A DNA stretch of 64,000 bases from Rhodovibrio sodomensis (GTDB taxonomy: Bacteria; Pseudomonadota; Alphaproteobacteria; Kiloniellales; Rhodovibrionaceae), in the NCBI RefSeq assembly GCF_016583645.1, contig NZ_NRRL01000016.1, positions 1 to 64,000 of the forward strand, in the 5' to 3' direction. Below the pieces are notes generated by a model that saw only the letters and a list, made by a program, of their open reading frames with translations, had not been told where the DNA came from and made no database searches. Each line of letters opens with the position of its first letter. The stretch's first letter is position 1. This document shows positions 24,717-33,161 of this stretch, piece after piece. The position numbers were made by a program, and so were the translations under genes.

Positions 24717-26894
24717 CTAGCCGCGCGCCCGGTCGACCGAGGTGATCACCGGCGACGCCCGCAGCGCCGCCATGACGTTGGTGAGATGCTTGACGTCGGT
24801 AACCTCGACGTCGACCAGCATCTCGAAGAAGTCGACCGACCGGTTGGTGATCTTGAGGTTGGAGATATTCGCCCGGTTCTTGCCGATCACGGTCGACAGG
24901 TCGCCCAGGCTGCCGGGCTCGTTGGCGACCACCACGTGCAGGCGCCCGGTGTAGGGCTCGTCCGTCTCGTCAGCTTCCCAGGCCAGGTCGACCCAGCGTT
25001 CGGGCGAGTCCTGGAAGTTTTCCAGCGTCTCGCAGTCGATCGTGTGCACCGTGACCCCTTTGCCGGTGGTGACGATGCCGACGATCCGTTCACCGGGCAA
25101 CGGGTGACAGCAGTGCGCGTAGTGCACCGCCATGCCGGGGATCAGCCCGCGGATCGGGACCGCGTGGTCGCGCCGGCCGCCCTTGCTCTTGGGCCGCTGC
25201 TGGATCGGGACGATCTTGCGGTCCTTGTCGCTCTCCTTCGCGCCCGGGAAGACCGCATGCACGACCTCGCGCGCGGTGATGTCACCGCGCCCGACGTAGA
25301 CGTAGATGTCGCCGACGTTCTCCGCCTTGAAGCGCTTCTGCACGCCGGCGACGGCCTTCTCGGTGAAGTCGTAGCCCTCCTGCCGGAACGCCTTCTGCAG
25401 CATCTGCCGGCCAAGCTCGTGGTACTGCTCGCGCTCCTTCTGGCGGACGAACCGGCGGATCCGCGCGCGCGCCTTGCCGGTGACGACGAACTTTTCCCAG
25501 TCCGGCGAGGGCGTCTGCGCCTTGGAGGTGACGATCTCCACCTGGTCGCCGTTCTTAAGCGGCGTCTTCAGCGGCACCATCCGCCCGTCGACCTTGGCGC
25601 CGACGCAGGTGTCCCCGACCTCCGAGTGGACCGCGTAGGCGAAGTCGACCGGCGTGGAGTTGCGCGGCAGGGCGATCAGGTCACCCTTGGGGGTGAAGCA
25701 GAACACCTGGTCCTGGAACATCTCCATCTTGGTGTGTTCCAGGAACTCCTCCGGGTTGGAGGCGTGCTCCAGGATGTCGAGCAATTCGCGCACCCAGCGA
25801 TACTGCCGGCCGTCGACCGACCGGCCCTGCCCGATCGCCTCGGAATCCAATTCGGCGTCGGGCTGCTTGTAGAGCCAGTGCGCGGCGACACCGTACTCCG
25901 CGACCTCGTGCATCTCGCGGGTGCGGATCTGCACCTCGATGCGCTGACGCTGCGGGCCGATCAGGCCGGTGTGGAGCGAGCGGTAGCCGTTCGGCTTGGG
26001 CGTCGAGATATAGTCCTTGAACCGCCCGGGCACGACCGGGTAGCGGGCGTGCAGCACGCCCAGGGCGTGGTAGCACTCCGGCACCGTCTCGACGATCACC
26101 CGGTAGGCCATGATGTCGGACAGCTGCTCGAAGCCGACGTTCTTGACCTGCATCTTGCGCCAGATCGAATAGGGCGTCTTGGTACGCCCGCGCACGGTCG
26201 CCTTCAGACCCTCGCCGTCGAGCGCGTACTGCAGTTCCTGGGAGACCCGTGTCTCCAGATCGCCGCCGCGCTGGCGCAGGAATTCCAGGCGCTTGACGAT
26301 CGACTCGCGCGCTTCCGGGTTGAGCTCGCGGAACGCCAGGTCCTCCAACTCGTCCTTGAACGACTGCATGCCGATCCGCTCGGCGAGCGGGGCGTAGATC
26401 TCCATCGTTTCGCGCGCGATCCGCTTGCGCTTTTCCGGATCGCGCATGTAGTGCAGCGTCTGCATGTTGTGCAGCCGGTCGGCCAGCTTGACCAGCAGCA
26501 CCCGGATGTCCTCGGACATCGCGAGCACGAGCTTGCGGAAGTTTTCCGCGTGCTTGCTCTGCTCGCTCTGCAGTTCCAGGCGCGACAGCTTGGTCACGCC
26601 GTCGACCAGCCGGGCGACGTCCTTGCCGAACAGCTGCTCGATGTCGTCGATCGAGGTGTCGGTGTCCTCGACCGTGTCGTGCAATAGCGCGGTCATGATC
26701 GACGCGCCGTCCAGCTTCAGGCCGGTCAGGATGCCGGCGACTTCCAGCGGGTGGGAAAAGTACGGGTCGCCGGACGCGCGGGTCTGCGCGCCGTGCGCCT
26801 TCATGGAGAAGACATAGGCGCGGTTCAGCGCGTCCTCGTCGACGTTGGCGTCGTAGGACTTGACCGTCTCCACCAGTTCGAATTGGCGCATCAT
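24717..26894 (-). CDS. rsh: Bifunctional (p)ppGpp synthetase/hydrolase (RelA/SpoT, Rsh)
   Basis: 725 residues with the full long-RSH architecture. An HD hydrolase domain (YFSHPLEVAGIL, ALLHDTVEDTDTS) carries the HDxxED metal motif; a synthetase domain has FKDYISTPKPNGYRSLHT and EVQIRTREMHEVAEYGVAAHW. TGS (LPRNSTPVDFAYAVHSEVG), a zinc-finger/CC region (HYAHCCHPLPGERIVGI) and a C-terminal ACT domain follow. Both catalytic motifs are intact, so the protein should make and degrade the alarmone. It is the single Rsh type usual in alphaproteobacteria. rpoZ is upstream, the usual neighbour. Confidence 0.96.
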   Translation of the reverse strand: MMRQFELVETVKSYDANVDEDALNRAYVFSMKAHGAQTRASGDPYFSHPLEVAGILTGLKLDGASIMTALLHDTVEDTDTSIDDIEQLFGKDVARLVDGVTKLSRLELQSEQSKHAENFRKLVLAMSEDIRVLLVKLADRLHNMQTLHYMRDPEKRKRIARETMEIYAPLAERIGMQSFKDELEDLAFRELNPEARESIVKRLEFLRQRGGDLETRVSQELQYALDGEGLKATVRGRTKTPYSIWRKMQVKNVGFEQLSDIMAYRVIVETVPECYHALGVLHARYPVVPGRFKDYISTPKPNGYRSLHTGLIGPQRQRIEVQIRTREMHEVAEYGVAAHWLYKQPDAELDSEAIGQGRSVDGRQYRWVRELLDILEHASNPEEFLEHTKMEMFQDQVFCFTPKGDLIALPRNSTPVDFAYAVHSEVGDTCVGAKVDGRMVPLKTPLKNGDQVEIVTSKAQTPSPDWEKFVVTGKARARIRRFVRQKEREQYHELGRQMLQKAFRQEGYDFTEKAVAGVQKRFKAENVGDIYVYVGRGDITAREVVHAVFPGAKESDKDRKIVPIQQRPKSKGGRRDHAVPIRGLIPGMAVHYAHCCHPLPGERIVGIVTTGKGVTVHTIDCETLENFQDSPERWVDLAWEADETDEPYTGRLHVVVANEPGSLGDLSTVIGKNRANISNLKITNRSVDFFEMLVDVEVTDVKHLTNVMAALRASPVITSVDRARG

Positions 26895-27059
26895 CGAAGG
26901 TGCGTCCGCGCTGCGGCGTGGTCGCGTGGCCGGGGTGCCGCGTGGTCCCGGCCGTCGTCGCGTTCGGGTTCCGCTGGTAGTCCTAATGTACGGGCGATGG
27001 CCACACGCTCCAAGCCGTGCACGCCGTGACCAACGGCCGCTATCCCCCGGCCGTCCACG

Positions 27060-27091
27060 AAAAAGGGCTCCGCAGCGGTGCCGCGAAGCCC
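27060..27091 (-). terminator. Rho-independent terminator of rpoZ
   Basis: On the minus strand GGGCTTCGC (27091-27083), a nine-base loop and GCGGAGCCC (27073-27065) form a stem with one internal mismatch, followed by five T (27064-27060). It lies about 80 bp past the rpoZ stop. This suggests rpoZ and rsh have separate transcripts, at least in part. Confidence 0.75.
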
Positions 27092-27169
27092 ATGGCGTGT
27101 CCCGCCGTCAGCCGTGCGCGTCTGCCGTGCCGGCGACGCGCAGGTCGGCGCGGGCGGCGGCGCTGGACG

Positions 27170-27634
27170 CTACGCCTGCTGGTCGTCGACCGGGTCCGCG
27201 CCGGCGTCGTTCTCAGCCTCCTGCTCGCGCATTTCCTCGAGCGACACGCCCTCGCCTTCGGACTCTCCGCCGTCGCCCGGTGCGCCCGCGCCCTCGGAGG
27301 CGGATTCGGCGCCGGCCGGCCGCAGGTCCTCGGCCATCTGCGCACTCGCCTCGAGTTCGCCCTCCAGCGCATCGAACTCGGGCACGTCCTCGTCCTGATC
27401 CTCGCGCGCGGCGTATTTCTGCTGGCTCTGGATCAGGCTGTCCTCAAGCTCGTCCAGGCCGATCGTGCCGTCGGCGATCTCGCGCAACGAGACCACGGGG
27501 TTCTTGTCGCGGTCACGGTCGACCGTCAGCTGCGAGCCCGCGGAAATGTTGCGCGCCCGTTGGGCGGCCATCATCACCAGCTGGAAGCGGTTGGGAATGC
27601 GGATAATGCAGTCTTCGACGGTCACGCGCGCCAT
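27170..27634 (-). CDS. rpoZ: DNA-directed RNA polymerase subunit omega
   Basis: 154 residues from the ATG at 27634. The N-terminus [20 protein letters not shown] and [32 protein letters not shown] are the diagnostic omega core, which helps beta' folding and, with Rsh/DksA, ppGpp response. Beyond residue about 80 runs a long acidic Glu/Asp/Gly/Ala-rich tail of about 70 residues, longer than the typical omega. A good terminator follows. It neighbours rsh, a functionally linked pair. Confidence 0.93.
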   Translation of the reverse strand: MARVTVEDCIIRIPNRFQLVMMAAQRARNISAGSQLTVDRDRDKNPVVSLREIADGTIGLDELEDSLIQSQQKYAAREDQDEDVPEFDALEGELEASAQMAEDLRPAGAESASEGAGAPGDGGESEGEGVSLEEMREQEAENDAGADPVDDQQA

Positions 27635-27707
27635 GGCGTCGCTGTCTCCTGGACCAGGATGTTCGGAAAAGCTCGTGCGCGGGTTATAGGCGGCGCGCCC
27701 GCGTGTT

Positions 27708-28226
27708 TCAAGACTCCGGCGGCTCGCCGTCCGCCGCCCGGCGGCAGGTCTGCCCGGGCGGCAGGGCCGCGAGCAGCGCATCGATGTGCGTTCCGCTGCG
27801 CGGATCACGCCAGTCCGGCGCGACTTCCTTGAGCGGCATCAGCACGAACGCCCGCGCGTGCAGCCGCGGGTGCGGCAGGACCGGCCAGTCGTCGGGGGCA
27901 CTGACGCGGCCGCCGGCATCGATCAGGTCCAGGTCGACCGCGCGCGGCGCGTTGCGCACCGACCGCACCCGCCCGAGCGCGGCCTCCAACGCGTGCAGCG
28001 TCTCCAGCAGCCACGCGGGCTCCAGCACGTCGTCCAGGCGGACGACGGCGTTGATGAACCACGGTTGATCGCTCGCCGGCACGGGCGCGCTCGCGTACCA
28101 GCTGGAGCGTGCGCCGACCGTGAGCCCGCGCTGGCGCAACTGCGCGATCGCCGCGTGCAGCGTGGCCCGCGGCGGCCCGAACCGGTCGGACGGCAGATTG
28201 GCGCCGAGCGCGACATACGACATCAT
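27708..28226 (-). CDS. folK: 2-amino-4-hydroxy-6-hydroxymethyldihydropteridine pyrophosphokinase
   Basis: 172 residues; ATG at 28226 or 28223. YVALGANLP at the start, [12 protein letters not shown], then [15 protein letters not shown] with the two Mg2+ aspartates, and [15 protein letters not shown] are the HPPK motifs. It transfers pyrophosphate from ATP to the pterin in folate synthesis. Cytoplasmic. A 73-bp gap leads to rpoZ on the same strand. Confidence 0.95.
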   Translation of the reverse strand: MMSYVALGANLPSDRFGPPRATLHAAIAQLRQRGLTVGARSSWYASAPVPASDQPWFINAVVRLDDVLEPAWLLETLHALEAALGRVRSVRNAPRAVDLDLIDAGGRVSAPDDWPVLPHPRLHARAFVLMPLKEVAPDWRDPRSGTHIDALLAALPPGQTCRRAADGEPPES

Positions 28227-28388
28227 CGTGAACGTGTCCGACTGAAGCTTGCCTGTGTCTTGCGTGGCATGGCCAATCCAGCTAGGCAGTCAAGTGGAGG
28301 TGCCGCATTGACGCACCCGACTGGGACTCCGTCCGCGTAGCGCGCCGGGCGTGTTCGTGAAAACCCCTTGCTGCTTGAGGATTCTTCG

Positions 28389-29006
28389 ATGCACTTTTAT
28401 CAATCAGAACGTACCGCACTGTTTATCGATGGCGCCAATCTGTACCAGACCGCCCGGGCGCTAGGGTTCGACATCGATTACCGGCGGCTGTTGGAATTGT
28501 TTGCCAACGAAAGCCGGCTGGTGCGCGCGTTCTACTACACCGCGCTGGTCGAGGATCAGGAATACTCCCCGATCCGCCCACTGGTCGATTGGCTCGACTA
28601 CAACGGCTACACGATGGTGACCAAGCCGACCAAGGAGTTCACGGACTCATCGGGCCGGCGCAAGACCAAGGGCAATATGGATATCGAGCTTGCGATCGAC
28701 ATGCTCGAGATCTCCAATTACCTCGACCATGTCGTGCTGTTTTCCGGCGACGGCGACTTCCGCCGTCTGGTCGAGGCCGTCCAGCGCAAGGCGGTGCGGA
28801 CCACGATCGTCTCCACCATCCGGACCTCGCCGCCGATGATCGCGGACGAGCTGCGGCGCGCGGCGGACACCTTCATCGACCTGGAGACCCTGCGCCAGGA
28901 CATCGAGCGGATCCACACCTCCCCGCCCGACGAGCGGCGCCGCAACCGGCCGCCGCGCGACACCGGCGACGCGCCGGCGGGCGATGATGACGATTACAAC
29001 CGCTGA
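28389..29006 (+). CDS. NYN domain (LabA/DUF88 family) nuclease-like protein
   Basis: 205 residues from the ATG at 28389. PIN-like fold motifs: ALFIDGANLYQTARALG with catalytic Asp 14, KGNMDIELAIDMLE and VVLFSGDGDFRRLVEAV. These aspartates match the metal site of NYN domains, so RNase activity is plausible, though most family members are uncharacterised. The C-terminus (PPDERRRNRPPRD) is disordered and charged. The gene's last 23 bases overlap the uracil-DNA glycosylase frame. Confidence 0.85.
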   Translation: MHFYQSERTALFIDGANLYQTARALGFDIDYRRLLELFANESRLVRAFYYTALVEDQEYSPIRPLVDWLDYNGYTMVTKPTKEFTDSSGRRKTKGNMDIELAIDMLEISNYLDHVVLFSGDGDFRRLVEAVQRKAVRTTIVSTIRTSPPMIADELRRAADTFIDLETLRQDIERIHTSPPDERRRNRPPRDTGDAPAGDDDDYNR

Positions 29007-29673
29007 CCCGCGCCGCAGCGCCGACATGACCGCCGTCCAGCCGCCGGAGCCCCCGGCCGATTGCCAGCGCTGCCCGCGTTTGGCCGATTTCCGCGCCCAC
29101 AATCGCGCACGGCATCCCGACTTCCTGAACGCGCCGGTGCCGTCGTTCGGCGGCCTGGACGCGCAGCTGCTGGTGGTCGGTCTGGCCCCGGGCCTGAAGG
29201 GGGCGAACCGGACCGGCCGGCCGTTCACCGGCGACTGGGCGGGCGACCTGCTGTACCCGACGCTGGTCGATGTCGGGTTCGCGCGCGGGACATTCCGCGC
29301 CGACCCGGGCGACGGGCTGGAGCTGATCGACTGCCGGATCACCAACGCGGTCAAGTGCGTGCCGCCGGAAAACAAGCCGACGACGGAGGAGATCAAGACC
29401 TGCCGGGCAGCTTTCCTGGAGGGTGAGATCGCCGCGATGGGCCACCTGCGCGCGGTGCTGGCGCTGGGCAAGATCGCCCACGACACCCTGCTGGTGGCCC
29501 GCGGCCTGCGGCAGAGCCATTACCGTTTTGCCCACGGCGCCTGGCACGCCCTGCCCGACGGACTGATCCTGGCGGACAGCTACCACTGCTCGCGCTATAA
29601 CACCAACACCGGGCGCCTGACGCCGGCGATGTTCCAGGAGGTGCTGGGCCGGCTGGCGCGCGAGCTCGCTTAG
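28984..29673 (+). CDS. Uracil-DNA glycosylase, family 5 (UdgB-like), 4Fe-4S
   Basis: 229 residues; ATG at 28984 inside the preceding gene, with an alternative ATG at 29026 just after it. The motif GLAPGLKGANRTGRPFTGDWAG is characteristic of family 5 UDGs, distinguished from family 4 by this GLAPG...GDxAG pattern. The four cysteines (C27, C30 in DCQRC, C125 and C140) can bind a 4Fe-4S cluster. It removes uracil and deaminated bases from DNA. The TAG stop (29671-29673) is the first base triplet of repeat 3. Co-transcription with the NYN gene is likely. Confidence 0.9.
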   Translation: MMTITTADPRRSADMTAVQPPEPPADCQRCPRLADFRAHNRARHPDFLNAPVPSFGGLDAQLLVVGLAPGLKGANRTGRPFTGDWAGDLLYPTLVDVGFARGTFRADPGDGLELIDCRITNAVKCVPPENKPTTEEIKTCRAAFLEGEIAAMGHLRAVLALGKIAHDTLLVARGLRQSHYRFAHGAWHALPDGLILADSYHCSRYNTNTGRLTPAMFQEVLGRLARELA

Positions 29674-29733
29674 GGCAAGAGGCTGAAAGGCGGAATCCCT
29701 CTTCAGCTGAATCTTGCTCTCTCTTCTTCGCTA
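29671..29733 (-). repeat. Family A repeat, copy 3 (3' half, reverse orientation)
   Basis: Read on the minus strand: TAGCGAAGAAGAGAGAGCAAG, ATTCAGCTGAAGAGGG, CCTTTCAGCCTCTTGCCCTA. It corresponds to the second half of the unit, opposite in orientation. It lies exactly between two convergent genes; TAG at both ends supplies the stop codons of the UDG gene (29671-29673) and of the DUF192 gene (29731-29733). Confidence 0.8.
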
Positions 29734-30192
29734 TGGGTCGGCCGTGCCGAACGCCTTGTGCCGTACCGTGGAGCCGACCGGGATGTCGAGCCGGTCTGTC
29801 GTGCCGCCCCGCAACTCCAGCACGGCCTTGACCCGCTGACCGGCGGAGATCGGGCGCCTGGACCGCGGCACCGTGCGCTCGGCGATGTGCACCACCTCCC
29901 CGTCCGGCTTGATGAACAGCATGTCGAGCGGGATGTAGGTGTTGGCCATCCACATCGAGTGCAGGCCGATCCGGTCGTACAGGAACAGCATGCCGTGGTC
30001 GGCCGCCATCTCCCGCCGGTACATCAGGCCGCGGGCGCGCTGCGCGTCGTTGAGCGCAAGCTCGACCGTGAATTCGTGCACCTCGCCGGATGGAGTCTCG
30101 ATGGCGAGTTTGTCGGTTTCGAACGTCACAGCCGACACGGGCGCGGTCAGCGCGAATAGCGCGGCGGCGGCAAAGGCGATGGCGCGCAGCAC
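29731..30192 (-). CDS. DUF192 family secreted protein
   Basis: 153 residues. A signal peptide (MLRAIAFAAAALFALTAPVSA) leads to the DUF192 domain, with RARGLMYRREMAADHGMLFLYD and HSMWMANTYIPLDMLFIKPDGEVVHIAERTVP. Its function is not established; some members have been linked to quality-control or heavy-metal contexts but there is no consensus. Periplasmic or secreted. 31 bp separate it from the deacetylase gene upstream on the same strand. Confidence 0.88.
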   Translation of the reverse strand: MLRAIAFAAAALFALTAPVSAVTFETDKLAIETPSGEVHEFTVELALNDAQRARGLMYRREMAADHGMLFLYDRIGLHSMWMANTYIPLDMLFIKPDGEVVHIAERTVPRSRRPISAGQRVKAVLELRGGTTDRLDIPVGSTVRHKAFGTADP

Positions 30193-30223
30193 GGGCGTCT
30201 CCTCGGTGATATCGGCCGGTTGC

Positions 30224-31417
30224 TCACGCCGCCAGCGCGGTGGCGACGGCGTCGCGCACGGCCTGTCGCAGCGGCCCGCGCCGGGGCGGATCCGCGAGCG
30301 CGGTGAACCAGGACTCGGGCGGGTTCCGGCCCCGACTATGCCGCCAAGAAAGGCCGCGCAAAACCGCTTCGGCCGCCGGTGTCACGCGGTCGGGGATTGG
30401 GTAGCCGTTCAGCACCGCCCAGAAGCCGGCCCAGGTACGCCCGACCGACCAGGGATTGTAGCCGCCGCCACCCAGCATCAGCGTGCGCGGCGCGAGATCC
30501 ATGACCGAGCGCACGACCCGCCACAGGGCGGCGTTCGACAGCCCGAGCCGGCTCAACGGATCGTCGGCGCAGGCGTCCGAGCCGCCCTGGATGACGATCG
30601 CCTCCGGTTCGAACCCGTCGATCAGCGGCAGGATCGCGGCTTCCAGCACGAACGCCATCTCATCGTCGTTGAAGTCCGGCGGCACCGGGATGTTGCGCGC
30701 CGATCCGCCCGCCGTGTCACCAGCGGACCCAGCGACCCGGCCGTCCGCGGTCGCGGCCATCGGCCAGCGGCCGTCCTCGTGGACCGAGATCATCAGGACG
30801 CGCGGGTCGCCGTGCAAGGCGTCCTGCACCCCGTCGGCGTGGTGCGCGTCGGTGTCGAGGTAGAGCACCCGCGTCAGCCCGCCGTCGAGCAGCGTCAGCA
30901 GCGCCAGTACGGGATCGTTGAAGTAGCAGAAGCCGCTCGCCCGGTCTGGGCGGCCATGGTGCGTGCCGCCGGCCGGGTTGTGCACCTTGCCGGCGCCCGC
31001 CAGCAGCATTCGCGCGGCCAGGATCGAGCCGCCCGCGGCCGTGGCGGGCCGGCGGAACACTTCCGGAAACACCGGGTTGCCGCGCGCGCCCAGGTCGTGA
31101 CGCACACGCACATCCTCGCTCGCCCGCTGGGTGAGCTCGGCGGCCTGGACCGCGGCGATGTAGCCGGGATCGTGAAAGCGCGCCAGCTGCGCCGGCGTCG
31201 CCCGCGGACTTTCGTGGTAAACCGCGTCCGGCAGCCAGCCCATCGCCCGGCACAGGTCGATGCAGGTCGACACCCGCGGGATCGACAGCGGATGCTTCGC
31301 GCCGTAGCTCGAATGGCGATAGATTTCGCTGCCGATGAAACGCGGCGCGGCGGCCTCTTGTCCGGCGGGCTTCGGGGCGACAGGTTGGAGCGGTGACGCG
31401 TCGTGCATGGCGGTCAT
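30224..31417 (-). CDS. Histone deacetylase superfamily protein (AcuC/acetoin utilisation-like)
   Basis: 397 residues from the ATG at 31417 (a second ATG at 31408 is equally possible). The zinc hydrolase motifs NPAGGTHHGRPDRASGFCYFNDP (HH and the active-site fold), LYLDTDAHHADGVQ (metal-binding DxDxHHxDG), ISVHEDG and the GGGGYNP loop are all present. The family deacetylates acetyl-lysine proteins or polyamines; AcuC-like members deacetylate acetyl-CoA synthetase. The substrate here is unknown. A TPP riboswitch begins on the other strand about 45 bp upstream. Confidence 0.85.
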   Translation of the reverse strand: MTAMHDASPLQPVAPKPAGQEAAAPRFIGSEIYRHSSYGAKHPLSIPRVSTCIDLCRAMGWLPDAVYHESPRATPAQLARFHDPGYIAAVQAAELTQRASEDVRVRHDLGARGNPVFPEVFRRPATAAGGSILAARMLLAGAGKVHNPAGGTHHGRPDRASGFCYFNDPVLALLTLLDGGLTRVLYLDTDAHHADGVQDALHGDPRVLMISVHEDGRWPMAATADGRVAGSAGDTAGGSARNIPVPPDFNDDEMAFVLEAAILPLIDGFEPEAIVIQGGSDACADDPLSRLGLSNAALWRVVRSVMDLAPRTLMLGGGGYNPWSVGRTWAGFWAVLNGYPIPDRVTPAAEAVLRGLSWRHSRGRNPPESWFTALADPPRRGPLRQAVRDAVATALAA

Positions 31418-31459
31418 GATGGTAAGGCCTGCGCACCGCGCGGCAAGCCGAACCGGCCT

Positions 31460-31556
31460 CACCGGGGGAGCCGCGATCCCGTAAGCGGCTGAGAGGTCCC
31501 GACCGGGCGGGACGACCCCTTCGAACCTGATCCGGTTAGCACCGGCGTAGGGAGCG
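31460..31556 (+). promoter_or_regulatory. TPP (thiamine pyrophosphate) riboswitch
   Basis: The conserved THI-box elements are present: GGGGGAG, CTGAGAGGTCCC (CUGAGA core), then ACCCCTTCGAACCTGATC and GGTTAGCACCGGCGTAGGGA. This fits the TPP aptamer on the plus strand. The final GGGAG of the aptamer is also the likely Shine-Dalgarno of the TTG-started gene at 31561, so TPP binding would hide the ribosome site directly. Translational control is therefore the most likely mode. Confidence 0.92.
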
Positions 31557-31560
31557 TGCG

Positions 31561-32406
31561 TTGACCCAGTCCGACCAGCCGGCGGGCGCCCATGGCGGTG
31601 CCCGCGTCTATCGTTTTCCCAAGAGCCGCACGGCCGCGGCCGGGGCGTCTGAGGCGCCCGGCATTTGCGTGCGCGGCGCCCACCTTGCGTTCGACGGCGT
31701 GCAGCTGTTCGACCGGCTCGATCTCGACCTGCGCGGCGGCGAGATCACCTGCCTGCTCGGCCCGAGCGGCGTCGGCAAGACCAGCCTGCTGCGTCTGATC
31801 GCGGGCCTGGCGGAGGCCGCGGGCGGGCGCGTCGGCGACGATCAAGGTCAGCCGCTGCAGGGCCGGATCGCCTACATGGCCCAGCAGGACCTGCTGCTGC
31901 CGTGGCTGTCGGCGCGCGCCAACCTGCTGCTCGGCCCCCGCCTGCGCGGCGAAACCGTCAGCGGCGCGATGCGCGCGCGGGCGGACGATCTGTTGCAGCG
32001 CGTCGGCCTCGCCGAGGCCGCCGACGCGCGACCCGGCGCGCTCTCCGGCGGCATGCGCCAGCGGGTGGCGTTGGCGCGCACGCTGATGGAGGATCGTCCG
32101 GTCGTCCTGATGGACGAGCCGTTCGCCGGACTCGACGCGATCACCCGGTACGAACTGCAGGCGCTCGCCGCCGACCTGCTGTCCGGGCGGACGGTGCTGC
32201 TGGTCACCCACGATCCGCTGGAGGCGCTGCGCCTGGGCCACAGCATCCGGGTGTTGGCCGGGCGTCCGGCGCGGCTGGACGACAGCGTGGCCGCGCCGCC
32301 CGGCGCTCCGCCGCGCCCGGCGGATCAGGTCGCCGACCGTCAGGGCGCGCTGCTCGACCGGCTGGCGGCGGCGAAACGCGCGCAGCGGGAAGCCGGCGAT
32401 GCCTGA
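31561..32406 (+). CDS. thiZ: ABC transporter ATP-binding protein, thiamine-precursor type
   Basis: 281 residues, TTG start at 31561, chosen because the only good Shine-Dalgarno (AGGGAG, the riboswitch end) lies directly upstream. Walker A GPSGVGKT, Q-loop MAQQDLLLPW, signature LSGGMRQRVALARTL, Walker B VVLMDEPFAGLD and switch His (VTHDPLEAL) are intact. Position under a TPP riboswitch and closeness to the SsuB/TauB/ThiZ branch suggest uptake of the HMP precursor or another thiamine intermediate. Overlaps the permease gene by eight bases. No periplasmic binding protein (ThiY) follows. Confidence 0.82.
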   Translation: MTQSDQPAGAHGGARVYRFPKSRTAAAGASEAPGICVRGAHLAFDGVQLFDRLDLDLRGGEITCLLGPSGVGKTSLLRLIAGLAEAAGGRVGDDQGQPLQGRIAYMAQQDLLLPWLSARANLLLGPRLRGETVSGAMRARADDLLQRVGLAEAADARPGALSGGMRQRVALARTLMEDRPVVLMDEPFAGLDAITRYELQALAADLLSGRTVLLVTHDPLEALRLGHSIRVLAGRPARLDDSVAAPPGAPPRPADQVADRQGALLDRLAAAKRAQREAGDA

Positions 32407-33157
32407 AGCCGTCCGCCGCGTTCTGCGGCCGTTCGCGATCCTGGCCGGGCTGCTGGCGATCTGGCAGGCGGTGCAGTGGGCGAGCCAGGCGCCCGCCTAC
32501 ATCCTACCGGGCCCGCTCGCGGTCGGGGAAGCGCTGCTGAGCCGTTGGCCGCAGCTGGCGAACCACGCCTGGGTCACGTTTACGGAGATTTTGCTCGGTC
32601 TGGGTCTGGGGCTGCTGCTGGGGACGGTCAGCGCGCTTGCGATCGCGAGCTTCCGGCCGATACGCCGCTGGCTGCTGCCGGTGCTGGTGGTCAGCCAGGC
32701 GATCCCGGTGTTCGCGCTGGCGCCGATCCTGGTCGTCTGGCTCGGCTACGGCATGGCGAGCAAGGTCGTGATGGCGACCTTGATCATCTATTTTCCGGTC
32801 ACCAGCGCCTTCTTCGACGGCCTGCGCCGGACCGAACCGGGCTGGCTCGACCTCGCCCGGACGATGGGCGGAAAGCGCGCGCGTATCCTCTGGCACCTGC
32901 GGGTGCCGGCCGCCCTGCCCGCGCTCGGCTCCGGGCTGCGCGTGGCGACGGCGGTGGCGCCGATCGGCGCGGTCGTCGGCGAATGGGTCGGGTCCAGCGC
33001 CGGCCTCGGCTACCTGATGCTGCACGCGAACGCGCGCATGCAGGTCGACCTCATGTTCGCCGCGCTGTTCGTGCTCGCGGTGTTCGCCGTCGGCCTGTAC
33101 TTCACGGTCGACCGCCTGGTCAGCCGTGCCGTGCCCTGGCAGGCGGAAGAGCGGTAG
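32399..33157 (+). CDS. thiX: ABC transporter permease, thiamine-precursor type
   Basis: 252 residues, ATG at 32399. Six or so transmembrane segments of the BPD_transp_1 type, with the EAA-like loop TMGGKRARILWHLRVPAALPALGSGLRVA. It pairs with the ATPase immediately upstream. Sulfonate/nitrate/HMP permeases share this form, so the TPP riboswitch is the main specificity hint. It converges with mnhG with only a four-base gap and no terminator. Confidence 0.82.
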   Translation: MPEAVRRVLRPFAILAGLLAIWQAVQWASQAPAYILPGPLAVGEALLSRWPQLANHAWVTFTEILLGLGLGLLLGTVSALAIASFRPIRRWLLPVLVVSQAIPVFALAPILVVWLGYGMASKVVMATLIIYFPVTSAFFDGLRRTEPGWLDLARTMGGKRARILWHLRVPAALPALGSGLRVATAVAPIGAVVGEWVGSSAGLGYLMLHANARMQVDLMFAALFVLAVFAVGLYFTVDRLVSRAVPWQAEER

Positions 33158-33161
33158 CGCC

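Noticed and set aside
24786..26687. Long open frame on the plus strand opposite rsh (633 codons)
   Set aside because: It is the antisense of a strong rsh gene; long antisense frames are usual in GC-rich genomes and the protein is Val/Leu/Arg/Asp-rich low-quality sequence with no domain.
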